From the NCBI GenBank assembly GCA_011317545.1, contig WUJK01000014.1, forward strand, positions 806,001-870,000: DNA of 64,000 nucleotides, read 5' to 3'. Positions 23,632-34,402 of the stretch are shown here, in pieces; positions within the stretch are counted from its first letter, which is position 1; every line of letters begins with the position of its first letter. A model generated the notes under the pieces. It was given only the letters and a program-made list of their open reading frames with translations, was not told the DNA's origin and did not search any database. Origin of the DNA: Coniella vitis (Eukaryota; Ascomycota; Sordariomycetes; Diaporthales; Schizoparmaceae). The position numbers and the translations under genes were made by a program.

Positions 23632-23846
23632 TAAGAAAATAAAGTATATATAAAGCTTAGTTATCAGCTGAAATAGGCGAAATAAAAGAGAGGTTAAAAG
23701 AGTGTATATATTCTATATATCTAGCTGTAAAAAAGAGCTATTATTCGAATATTTAAGTGTCGCCGAAGCTATTATTCTGCTTATGTAAAGCCCATTGTCA
23801 GGCTGACATAATGGCTTTCGGGTTAGGGTTGAATGCCACTTTCACA
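23632..23846 (-). repeat. Right LTR (5' LTR of the minus-strand element)
   Basis: 215-bp LTR that carries the element's promoter for leftward transcription. Its inner ~70 bp are RIP-converted, whereas its outer ~140 bp retain CA/TG and probably resemble the active ancestor. It contains GGGTTAGGGTT, a telomere-like stretch, at about 23819-23830. Confidence 0.92.
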
Positions 23847-23851
23847 CTAGT
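23847..23851. repeat. Target-site duplication, right copy (CTAGT)
   Basis: Exact copy of 16027-16031 immediately after the right LTR end (TTCACA). Confidence 0.85.
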
Positions 23852-24059
23852 GACATCAGTCGAGGGGCTGCCAGGGCTGCCTTCCAGAAATTTTGCCCCG
23901 CTGTTTTCTTTTCCCAAAGACAATCAAATCAACCAAACAAACACACCAACCTGTAACTATCACAGCAGACAACGTCGTCCACCCTTCCACCCCCACAAAC
24001 GTTGCCCATCGACTATTCAAAACTGCCGGCAGAGCGCAGAGCTCTGAAGCATCACCAGG
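23852..24059 (+). promoter_or_regulatory. Short promoter/leader of the DRG1 gene
   Basis: Only 208 bp separate the retroelement duplication from the DRG1 ATG. The stretch is C-rich (CCACCCTTCCACCCCCAC around 23979-23998) and shows no RIP. Promoter elements further upstream, if any, have been displaced by the 7.8-kb insertion or replaced by LTR sequence. Confidence 0.5.
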
Positions 24060-25831
24060 ATGTCGACTACCGTGGAGAAGGTTCGCAAGTCTGAATATTC
24101 CTCTATTTGAACGTTTCCGCGCTGACAACACAACCACTACAGATCAAGGAGATTGAGGCGGAGGTACGGTTGAACCCATCGAGCATACTTCTCCATTCCA
24201 CATCACCCGCGAACATCTGTCTTCAATGCACCGAAGAGTCACAATAGGGAATTTGCGAGACCAGGGAAGAAGAGCTCAAGATCCGCCTAAAGAGAACCCC
24301 CCTCCCTCCTCCTTCATTAGGCAAAACTGCGGGCGGTCCTTCGACCGGATAAACATCAGAGCGGCATAAGTCAACTTCAGATGCTAACGAGTTCAACCCA
24401 TTACAGATGAGCAAGACGCAGAAGAACAAGGTTAGTAGTGCATCATGTCGCAGCCCGTCCTTCCAATACGAATCAGGTGTCGCATCTGCTCGTTCGATAG
24501 TCACTGGCCGATCGAGCGGCTTCTTCAGCACACAATCTCTTGCCCCATATATACTAATTCGACCTATCAAAGGCTACGTCATTCCATCTGGGTCAGTTGA
24601 AAGCAAAGCTCGCAAAGCTCAAGAGAGAACTCCTCACACCCTCGGGAGGAGGTGGTGGCGGCGCCGGCGCCGGTTTTGACGTTGCAAGAACCGGTGTTGC
24701 CAGTATCGGATTCATAGGCTTTCCCTCGGTGGGAAAGAGTACCCTGATGAGCAAATTGACGGGCCAACACTCCGAAGCGGCTGCCTACGAGTTCACAACC
24801 CTGACCAGCGTGCCGGGTCAGGTCACGTACAATGGCGCACCATTGCAAATCATTGATTTGCCTGGTATTATCGAGGGTGCCAAAGATGGCCGAGGTCGTG
24901 GTCGGCAGGTCATTGCAGTTGCAAAGACTTGTCATTTAATCTTCATTGTTCTCGACGTCAACAAGCCTCTCACAGATAAACGTGTCATTGAGAACGAGCT
25001 GGAAGGATTTGGCATCAGAATCAATAAGGAGCCGCCAAATATTACCATCAAGAAGAAGGACAAGGGCGGTCTCAACATTACAAGCACAGTTCCATTGACC
25101 CATATCGGTACGTCGCAATTCCCAATTCCAAGGTGCCGGCCGCTCCTTTGGAGAAACATCAAACTAACAGTGATACAAAAGACCACGATGAGATCAAGGC
25201 TGTCATGAGCGAGTACAAGATGTCTTCAGCGGATATCACCATTCGTTGCGATGCCACTGTGGATGATCTCATTGACATAATAGAAGCCAAGTCCCGGAGT
25301 TATATCCCCGTCATCTACGTCCTCAACAAAATCGATGCCATCAGCATAGAAGAGCTAGACCTTCTGTACCGCATCCCCAACGCTGTACCCATCAGCTCCG
25401 AACATGGATGGAACATTGACGAGCTGATGGAGGCCATGTGGGAGAAGCTGAACCTAGTGCGAGTTTATACGAAGCCAAAGGGTAAACTCCCAGACTACTC
25501 GGCACCTGTAGTGTTACGATCCTCAAGGTGTACAGTGGAAGACTTCGTAAGTTACACCCCTCAGTGCTTTTACCATCTCTGCTGTCACTATTTTGGACAA
25601 CATGGTTTTGTACTAACAAGTTATTGTCTAGTGCAATGCTATTCATCGCACCATCGTCGAACAGTTCAGAAACGCTGTCGTGTACGGAAAGTCTGTGAAG
25701 CATCAACCGCAGCGGGTTGGTCTTTCCCACGAGCTTGCAGATGAAGACATTGGTACGTAGCTTATCAGTCGTGTGGATGATGTGTGGCACTAATTGATAT
25801 GATTGCAACAGTCACCATTATCAAGCGATGA
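24060..25831 (+). CDS. RBG1: Developmentally regulated GTP-binding protein DRG1 (Rbg1)
   Basis: Ribosome-associated TRAFAC GTPase of the Obg/DRG class; with its DFRP partner it supports translation elongation through difficult sequences. Exons: 24060-24080, 24143-24163, 24407-24430, 24573-25107, 25182-25546, 25632-25752, 25812-25831; 368 residues, close to yeast Rbg1. The N-terminus (MSTTVEKIKEIEAEMSKTQ) is spread over three micro-exons and the junctions restore the conserved ATSFHLGQLKAKL segment. G1 is GFPSVGKST (residues 71-79), G3 DLPGIIEGA, G4 NKID. A TGS domain forms the last ~75 residues and ends VTIIKR. The intron 1 donor GTTCGC is unusual; the others are GTACGG, GTTAGT, GTACGT, GTAAGT, GTACGT. 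The 3' ends of introns 3 and 4 are AAAG. No RIP damage is visible in the coding exons. Confidence 0.93.
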
Positions 25832-28691
25832 GTTGCTCATTTCGGTAAACCTCAAGTCATCTCAACACCTCCCCCCCCCCCCCACTGGGGCAATAAACCC
25901 AGCACGCAACTGTATCTATCGCCAACAGATCCTTCCCCAAAATCGAGTGGCGCAAGGGAGCATAGTACTCAATGCAAAGATTGTTATGCACCAATAACAC
26001 CATCGCGGGCCTATAACGTCTGAGTCCTATAGCCCATCGGTCACTGGCAATTAGTTTCACATACTTCACAAGTCCACGATGCTTGACTGCTAGACACAGC
26101 AAAGCAAGAGCTTACCGAGCGGCAGCAGATTGCTCGGGTTTGGTATCATCACAACCGACCGTAACACTGACACTGGTTTTCGCCGAACAAGCGAAATCTG
26201 CAGTGATAATCAGCTACCAACGAGGAAGATAGAGACCAAAAAGCCTTGTTTGGCAACACAAATGCAAGAGAAATTTTGAAGAAAACTCTCATATCTTTAT
26301 GTACACTCAAACAAGCCAGCCACTGCTTGAACTTGTGGCCCGATATAACGCGCTTCGTTGCTAGACAGGTCTCATTATATTGAGTCCCTCAGTTCGCTTC
26401 TCAGGGACGCCGTCAGCAGCCATCGCCCGTGTAATGCAGATTCTAGGCATCAACCTGAATGCGATAAGGGGATGGATATGTTTGCGGCAGCGGAGTAGCG
26501 GCCGTCAGCTCGTTCTCAATGAGCACCCCACAACCATGATCCTCCCAACATTTCACCAACAGAGACTCTGAGCACAGCAGAAGCTCCATATGCCCCCAGA
26601 GGGCACGAGGCCAATCATTCGCAATAATGGAACGTTGCAATGTGTTACGCTGCTCTGGACTGCGCATCTCAAGGAGGGGCTTCATGTCATCATTCTGCCC
26701 TCTTTTGCTCGGTGTCTTGGCAGACGTCGAAATGTATTTGCTTCTGTTGGTGCGTCACAAGCAAGGGCTACGAACAACCGCACTTGTCCATCCAAATCCA
26801 AGGCAGCCGGCGCTCGGAAACAAATGTGGACTTTTGCATAGCTTGTTAGTGCAATGGAATGCACAGAATGCTGACCGCTGGGTTTTGCAAAGCTCTCGGC
26901 AGATTGTCGTAGCCCACGGTGAAAGAAATGACTAGAATTTGCCGAGGGTGAGGCCTTGCTTGACCTTAGGTACGTCTACTGGTACATATCGTACAACCTA
27001 CCATGGCCTTCTAACCATCCTCAAGTCCCCAAATCCTACCCACCCCGGACTATTTGCACCAATAATATTGATGAGTGATCGATTCTGGAAGTGCGCCCCT
27101 GCTTCTGTATGCACTACTGCAGGCTCATCAGCCTTTCACGGCAAGGCTTTTGCCGCCGAAGCCAAACTGGACCGGGCATGTACGACCAAAATTGTGCACT
27201 GTGCCTGTACCTTGCTTATACAATGCCACTAGGTTCCACGATATCTTCACAGAAATCTCGTACATAGTAGCTGCGATGGTCAGTGATCGACGATGCTTCA
27301 CCGCTGGGCCGGCTTGCAACTACTTGGCCCTCGACATTGGCCATTCTCCTGTCTCGTGACGCATTCATTTTCTTTGCGCGTGTAGCGCTGCTTTATGGGG
27401 TGGGTTCTTGGAGAGATGAGGTCGGCCAGGGACTGTATCAAAAACGCAGACCCTAGGGTTCGTACATGATATGCGGGCCTGGGGAGCTCGGGCCTTGTCA
27501 ACCAAGTGCGTGGGCACCGGCTGCATGCAAACGCGCCACATGTCTTGTGCCTGAGGCTTGTGAGGCGCTCTGCTTCTGCTAGCCACCAGCCATGTGCTCG
27601 GGAACGACGATAGTTCGTGGATACGGATTTATAGTCGCCCAATATCGTTCCTTTTCCTGACAGCGGAACAGGTAATCGCGCCCGTGGGTGCTGAAGGACG
27701 CCTAGAGAATGCAACCGTGCCGCGAGTCAGAGCCTTGTGCCGCCAATATTTATTTGCACGGCTAATCATAAGGAAGCAAGTTGGTTGTCTGGCTTCGAGT
27801 CTACCTCGAAACGGATACCCAAGGTCGCACCATCTGCGCGGGAGCACACTTGTGGCGTTCAGCCGGCACAACCCTCGTGAGGACCACGCAGCCTTTGGAG
27901 GTGTCCAAGAACGTCTGCTCTCTGTCACGAGCAGCCGCTCTTCATTTCTGCCTATGCTTCACTAACGTCACCGCCAATCTGTATACTGGTTTCCTTGGGC
28001 TTTAAAAGGCAATAGTCATCCTGCTAACGGTCGCTTACTGAAGAAGTGCCTACCAGGCCTACTATGTTTGTCATAGTACAGGGTTGGTCAACAATCTCTT
28101 TTTAGCATGCAACTGGGTCCTTTGGGGGGGGGACGGCCGGCATGCGGAGCCCGGCCGTGAGCATCATAGATCTCTTTCTGGCCGGACAGGAAAGGTTCGG
28201 GGATCTTGAATGGACCTGCTGATTCCATTTCGGAAGCAATTCGCTTCATCAGCAAGCCCCCGTCTCTTATGAACGAAGGAAGCAAAGCCTGGGCCCTTTT
28301 GGGGGGGGGGAGGCTGTTGCGTGCAGACCACCGCCTGCCTACTATGTACATAGTATTCGCAGCAGTCAGCCCCACGTACTAAACTCTATTGGTAACGGCT
28401 CTTGCACAAAATCCCCAAAGGTGCATCAGCAAATCAGCAAGGGAGGAGGGCATGTACCATGTACATAGTACTATGTACACCATACAAGTGTGCAGGGGGT
28501 CACAAGAACAACAAGCTGGCGAACTGGAAGAGTAGCCGGGGATGGCCTACCTCTTGCTAGGCCGCCTCCCGCGTATGGTTCGACAATTTTCTCCAGTGCT
28601 TTCCTCAACGGTTGAGCCAATGCAACCGTTTGCGCCTCACGCATTTGCACAATGACGTGGGCCTCGTCTCTGCTTGGCCAGACACCGGTCC

Positions 28692-28769
28692 TAGCAACTC
28701 GCAACTAGCAACGAGCAACGAGCAACGAGCAACCAGCAACCAGCAACCAGCAACCAGCAACCAGCAACC
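28692..28769. repeat. Heptamer tandem repeat (GCAACNA)
   Basis: About eleven imperfect 7-nt units (AGCAACT, AGCAACG, then AGCAACC several times). The change of one base along the array from T to G to C suggests stepwise local duplication. It is not in any supported coding frame. Confidence 0.85.
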
Positions 28770-31700
28770 GACTTTGGGGGCGCTTCTGCTTGCTGCCAAT
28801 CCAAAGCTGCCGCCTCTACATGGTATTGCGTCGCGCAAGTTCCGGGGCTGTTCTGGTTCGTGTTTGGCCAGAGAGCAAGCGTCTTGTCTTGTCATGGTAC
28901 AAGCTGTGTTGCGAATTGGCCTGTTCGCAAAACCAACCAACCGACGACATCGGGCGTTATTCAGCTCTGCTTCCGCGGCTACCCCTTGCAGTAAGGGACC
29001 GCGCTAGACGACAGGCTTTCTTCGTGTGGAGTCGGGATCCATACGAGGCCGCATTTTGCTCCTCTTGGTTGCTGCTGTTCGCTATTCCCGCGTTTCCGCG
29101 AAAGCGTGAGATGATGGCATTACTTGGGCCCTGCGTGAGTTCGGACAGGAGACGCACGAACCAGCCTCTGATGAAGATGTCGAACAAGTACTTGATGCAT
29201 GCTGACGGATGATCAAGTCGGGCTCGCTGGCCCAACTCGCCAGCTTATCGTGCCGCAAGGCACGCTGTCACCAGACCCATGGCGGACCGCGCACTCGGAG
29301 CCGGCAAGCCTCGTCACAATGCATCCATCGTCCCATGTCATTGTGTTCGGGTCTGCAGGAACAGACAACGCCTCTAACGACTGCGTGACAGAGGAGCTGA
29401 CAGAAGAAGCCCAGCAGCCCCGAACCAAAACCCCCAACAGCAATATGTCGTCGCATTTCCTCGCTCTCAAGCACCCTGGGCCCTGCGCAAGGCCCTGCGC
29501 AGGGCTCGCCAGGGACCCCGGCCTGCTGCCGTCCGATGTCTTCATAGTAAACCGCTCGAAAAAAGCCCACATTGAGGATTCCCGGCAGACGATCTCCAGC
29601 CGGCCCGTGCTTTGTCAATGTCCTCAGCTTTGGAGAAGCGAGCGGCCAGGGGAATGAATGAACCGCAGACAGACGTACCTCCCAGACACCTTTGTGCGGA
29701 TGCCAATCAAATAGCGAAGCCTGCACGAACGGCTCGTATTTGGCAAACTCTTGCCGCTGCTGATGCTACTGATCCTTTACATAGTCCGATGTTTGTTTAC
29801 ACTCTCCATCAACACGCATCCCAATTTCGAGGCCGACTTGCTCTATTGCTTGGGATTTTGCCGTCCGTGGGCGCCTTCTGCGACGACTATGCATAGTAGG
29901 CTCTTCAATACTCTTTTTTTCTTTTGTTTTGATTGCATTTCCACACTGCTACGGCACACTGTACATGCAACAGAATGGGTTCCATGAGAACCGCTCCCAA
30001 CACTTGCCTAACCGACACGGGCCATTTCCCACATGTCCACCAACCCAACAGTCGCTTGAGTTGTATACGCCCAGAATGAGTTTCAGGCATGGGCTATGTG
30101 TGTTTTCTTTTTCTTCTTTTTGCTGTGCTCACACCGCGTCGATTTGGTATCTGATAGCCACCTTAACACATGCAGCCCATGATTGGCCCTGGCAACTGCC
30201 CTCGACCTCTCTTCGCACCAGATGACGCTGCAAGAAGTCTCATGGACTATGGAGCTCCTGCTCGGGCGCCCATTGCAAGTGGGTCAGTTCAGCAAAACTC
30301 GCAGCGCTTCAGTCCACCCAAGCCAGGAAGTCTCATCAAGCAAGATAGCGTCCAAACCTATTGATTCGCAGGCCCCAGTCACTGGTCCTTGACAGAGTCA
30401 CAGTACGGCCCGCGGCATTGGGTGACTGTTGGGCGAGCAATTACGACAAGACCAAATCATTGGACAATGTTCCCTCTCCAGGTCGGTCTGGGCCTGGTTT
30501 CCCCCCCGCCCCCTCCCCCTCAAGGCCACACACACAGGCACCGTTTCCTGTCCTCGTCTTTTGCGCGGCTGGATCCTCTCGGCTTGCTCATGGGCCCCAT
30601 CTCCGATTTCATGACGCAACGTCGAGGTAGGGACGCTTGTCATGTTGAAGCCCCAAATGGCAGAGATGCAGGGCGCCATGGCATGGCTCGGTTGGGGTAT
30701 GTGTGCCTGAAGCGCAGACCCTTTACCTTGGAAGGCTTATTAGTCCATGCTTGTGCAAGAAGCGTATCAAGTTGCTACAAGTCTTTGACGCGTACAGACT
30801 CTTCTGGCTGCCTCTCTCCTCTCTCCTCTATACGCACATATACACGCACATCCATATATGCATAATACAGTCCAAGAACGCGCCTGTCTTTGTTTCCTGC
30901 CATTCTTCTCCCTTCTCCCCGCTCATAGTTCACAGTGTACGTCTGGGCCTGTCTTGTCGAGCTGACAGGCTTCGCTTCTCCCAGTCCCCACTCCATGGCC
31001 ACCCCCCCCCCCCCCAAATTGCACTCTGTGGCCTTGTTGACCCGTTTTGGCCTTCTTCCCTCTCGCAGCAGCCCCTGTTGACCCACCCCCTCCCTCTGCT
31101 ACCCTACCTGACGGGGGTTGCAGCACCCGTGCTGTATGGATTGTACTGTACCGTACTCTCTGTACATAGCACGTACCGTCAGGGAAAGTTGCCAAGGGGG
31201 GGGGGTGTGGGTGTTGAAGGAGCTGCAAACATATAGATAGTACATGTAGTCGCCGTGCGGCCCATCGCTTGGAGGTCTTTGGGCTACCATGTCTCTCTGT
31301 ACATCGACACCAGCGTCTGCAAAGTGGGTTGCGGCGTCTGCTCCGCAGTAGGCTGATTCCGATCGCTGCGAGCCATTTGCCCGAGTTGCTGCTGCACCTC
31401 TGCCTCGCGTCTACTTCACTGCTTCTTGCGCACCGGCTGAAGTTATATGGTACCAGCAGCTCTTGGTGCTGGAGTGCTGTGTTCTAGGTGCATTGGTCTG
31501 TCGACACTGTAAGCAGCTTTTCGTTTATCCTTTCGTCGTTCTCCTCCTCCGCCTCGCCAGCCTTGCATCTGGCCGACGTCTTGAGTTGCGGTTACCAGCC
31601 TTGACGAGGTGTGTTCCGTACATACGAAAAAGAAACTGACCCGTAGGTGTTCGGCTTAGCAACACCTTTATCAGCACGGCTTTGCTGCTGATATCGACGA

Positions 31701-31780
31701 GCAGGCAGGCTGAAGATCCATCTTGTGAGACTTTTCAAGCCCTGTTTCAAAAATACAGCCCCAAGAAAACTCGCAAAGCT

Positions 31781-31923
31781 TCTTTTTTTTTTTTTTTTTT
31801 TTTTTTTGGTTTGAACTCGACCTTCCGCCTCTACTCTTGTCCTCTTGCTCGCCTAAACTTTCTTGGGTCGCTTTGTCTGCGTAGCAGTCTGCAAACACAC
31901 ACACACACACAGAGAGAGAGAGA
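31781..31923. repeat. T-run followed by CA and GA microsatellites
   Basis: A 27-nt T-run at 31781-31807, then CA repeats at about 31897-31911 running into GA repeats to 31923. They lie in the presumed leader/promoter of the downstream gene. Confidence 0.85.
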
Positions 31924-32292
31924 CAAATCTTCTCATTTTTCAACAATTCTTCTACCAGTTCTGGACTATTTTGCTTCGGCAGCTGCAAACTAACGAGAAG
32001 CCAGTCAAAAGGCTTCACAGACCCTCCGACGACGCCGCGCAGTTCCATTGCGCAGACCTCTGTCTAACCTCCTGTCGCGGGAACAACCATCTTCGTACTG
32101 AGACGTTATCACCTTGCGTTCATGCCGCCGCAGCATCTCGCCAGTTGCTTCGCATGCAGAGACATACCCCCATCCCCGTCTCAACAATACCAACTTGAAT
32201 GCATATAATAGAGTTGGCGCCTCTGGAATTCCGCGTCGACAACACTATCATCATCACGACTCCAGCATTGGAATTACAAGAGCCCTTCTACG

Positions 32293-34402
32293 ATGCCCAG
32301 TCCAGGAGGAAACGGAGGACCCTCCAATATGGACCATGAGCCTCAGCTAGTCCATCATGACCACCAGGCCTTTACAGATGATCAGTGGGGCGAAATGGGC
32401 TCATACATGCACACCAGCATGGCAGACTACAACAATGCTGCATATCCCTTCATGACTCCTACCATTTCTCATGGTCTGCCTTCTGAATCACTGGCGCGCA
32501 TGCCACCGCCAGCGCCGCCTTCGCAGCCCGTGTTACGACCACATCCACACTCACATCCGCATCCGCATCCGCATTCGCATTCACAATCGCATCAACAAAC
32601 ACAAGCGCACTCTCACCCACACCATTCTTCTCTTCCGATTTTGATGATACCCTCGAATCCTACATGGCCCAGCATGTTGACAAATCCAGGAGGTTTCAAT
32701 ACATCGCCTCCGGTTGCTATCCCTCCAGTCTCTGCTGGTGTTGTGCCATTGAAACCTGCACGACCTCCTTTGTCACAGCTAGCTTCTCAACCTAGAAAGA
32801 CTCTGACGGACGACGACCGCCGACGTATGTGCCAATGCCATCTCGACAATCCTTCCATGAAGCAGACGGAAATAGGCGCCTTGTTTGGGGTAGAGAGAAG
32901 GTAAGCAACGCAGACTTGCACAGAATTATCAAACTTCCAAGTCTACCAGGGCCTCGCTTTTCTTTTTCTTTTTCTTTTTTGGGGGGGTGAACTACCCAGA
33001 AGCTATCGAGCCAGCTAACGCTCTTGACAGCACAGTGTCCAAGGTTCTCAGTCGAAAGGATAAATGGCTCAACCCGGAGGAGCGCAGTAATTCGCCCGTA
33101 AAGAAGGCCAAGGGGAAAATTCCAGACATTGACAAGACTTTGGCTAATTGGCTTCGCAACGAGCAACGCAAGGGGCGAAACGCAAGCGACACTGAGATTC
33201 TGGACCAAGCGCGCTTGTATGCTCGCCCATTCCGGGAAGCTGAAACCAAGATCAACAGTCCATTGTGGCTCGACAAGTTCAAGCAACGACACAACTTTGT
33301 GGGGAGGCTGCTGAGACGCGCCTCGGAGACCAATCTGCCAAACTCTACAATGTCCACCTTGTCAACGACTTCGCCTACTGTGGATAGCCCTCAGCCGTCC
33401 AGTGCAACGTCTCCGATTGAGCGGCAAGCGCTATCGCCCCTAGCAAGCGCTCGCATGAATGGCAGCAAGGAAGACCAGAAGGAGGGCAGCAGCAGCTCGC
33501 TGTTGTTGAACTTTAATGATCCGCCTTCTGGAGGTTCAGGCAGCGATTTCAAGCACCCAGTCTTCAGCTCTGACACTGGAGGCACGCCTCTGTCTGAAGC
33601 TAATCTCAGTCCAACAGGAACAGGACAGTTTACATTTTCGCCAGATCCCAACGTGGGTGGTTTCCTGTCTTCAGACCAGGCTCGACAGTTTGGGCCCGGG
33701 GGACCAAACTTCCAACGACCTCGAAGCCAGACGTTTCCAACGCTCGACTTGGAGTTTATGAACCAGACCGAAGGTAATCTGCCCAATGAGCCGGCAACAC
33801 CCAAATTCCCACCAGAGCACATCGGTGTCCCTTGTACGGTGCCATCCCCAGCGCTTGGATCACCAGCTCACGAGTTTGCGCCACCTGGTGGTCCATTCGG
33901 CCTTGACAGTGCCATGTCGCCGCGCCACCAGCGTTCACGCAGAGGGCTTCGTCATAGCAGTAGCGCGAGCAGTCTTTCAGGTCGCGGTGCGCAGCATCAG
34001 CAAGCAGGCGGCAGCACAACGCCCATTATGGGCAGTACCGCCCTCTCGCCCGTCAACTCGTCGCCGACGTCGCCCAGCCAGGAAGACGCCCAACGTGCCG
34101 CAAACACGTTGCTGTCATTTATTGCAAACAGTGGACCCAACAGCTTGATCGATCAAACCGACTACAATGCTGTCATTCGTCTGACCGAGAAATTGATGTT
34201 ACATCAGCAAGCACAGCAAGCAGTGGCGAGGAACCAGACCAACATGAGCATGGGACCTCCTGCGCTCAGCGGCCTAGGGGTGAATTTGGGCATGGGTGGG
34301 CTGGACAGAATCCCTGAAGGCGACGCCGAGATGGGCGATATAGGCCATCATACCGAAAGTCAGGGCGAAATGGTCAAGAGCGAGGAACCTATGGCGGTAT
34401 AA
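32293..34402 (+). CDS. CENP-B-type HTH DNA-binding protein
   Basis: Exons 32293-32900 and 33031-34402; 659 residues. The 130-nt intron (GTAAGC, branch AGCTAACG, GACAG) splits the first helix-turn-helix. Residues ~84-112 are a His/Pro/Ser-rich stretch. Residues ~167-213 form a CENP-B N-terminal/Psq-like HTH (TEIGALFGVERSTVSKVL). A second, CENPB/Tc5-type HTH follows at ~230-295 (PDIDKTLANWLRNEQRKG through WLDKFKQRHNFVG). The rest is Ser/Pro/Gly-rich and likely disordered, with a short helical segment near the C-terminus (ANTLLSFIAN, NAVIRLTEKLMLHQQAQQA). No DDE endonuclease is present, so this is a host regulator or chromosomal protein derived from a pogo/Tc5-like ancestor and not a transposase. 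Target sites are unknown. Related fungal proteins bind centromeric or repeated DNA, or act as transcription factors. Confidence 0.82.

Larger units (their letters stand above)
16032..23846 (-). mobile_element. Ty1/Copia-type LTR retrotransposon, RIP-inactivated
   Basis: Full-length 7,815-bp element, transcribed toward the left (minus strand). Two direct 215-bp LTRs (16032-16246 and 23632-23846) differ almost only by C-to-T / G-to-A transitions. Read on the minus strand the LTR starts TG and ends TA, the latter an expected RIP product of CA. A 5-bp duplication CTAGT flanks it. Domain order on the minus strand is gag, protease, gag-pre-integrase, integrase, reverse transcriptase, RNase H; integrase before RT is the Copia order. 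The interior is extremely AT-rich with CpA/TpG almost absent but CpG kept, the hallmark of RIP. All reading frames are broken by stops from former CAA/CAG/TGG codons, so the element is dead. A separate plus-strand frame lies between pol and the left LTR. Confidence 0.93.
25832..32292. other. Gene-poor block between DRG1 and the CENP-B-type gene
   Basis: About 6.5 kb without a supportable gene. Small frames on both strands lack start-context, splice structure and domain similarity. It contains a C-run (25869-25880), G-runs (28125-28132, 28301-28310), TACATAGTA palindromes (27261, 28340, 28457), a heptamer array (28692-28769), a 27-nt T-run (31781-31807) and CA/GA runs (31897-31923). The last ~800 bp are CT-rich and probably form the promoter and leader of the gene at 32293. 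Confidence 0.5.

Noticed and set aside
16032..23846. Ty3/Gypsy assignment of the element
   Set aside because: Integrase lies before reverse transcriptase in the transcription direction, and the RNase H region reads as the Copia type (KAEL...LS, LADSLIKPLD).
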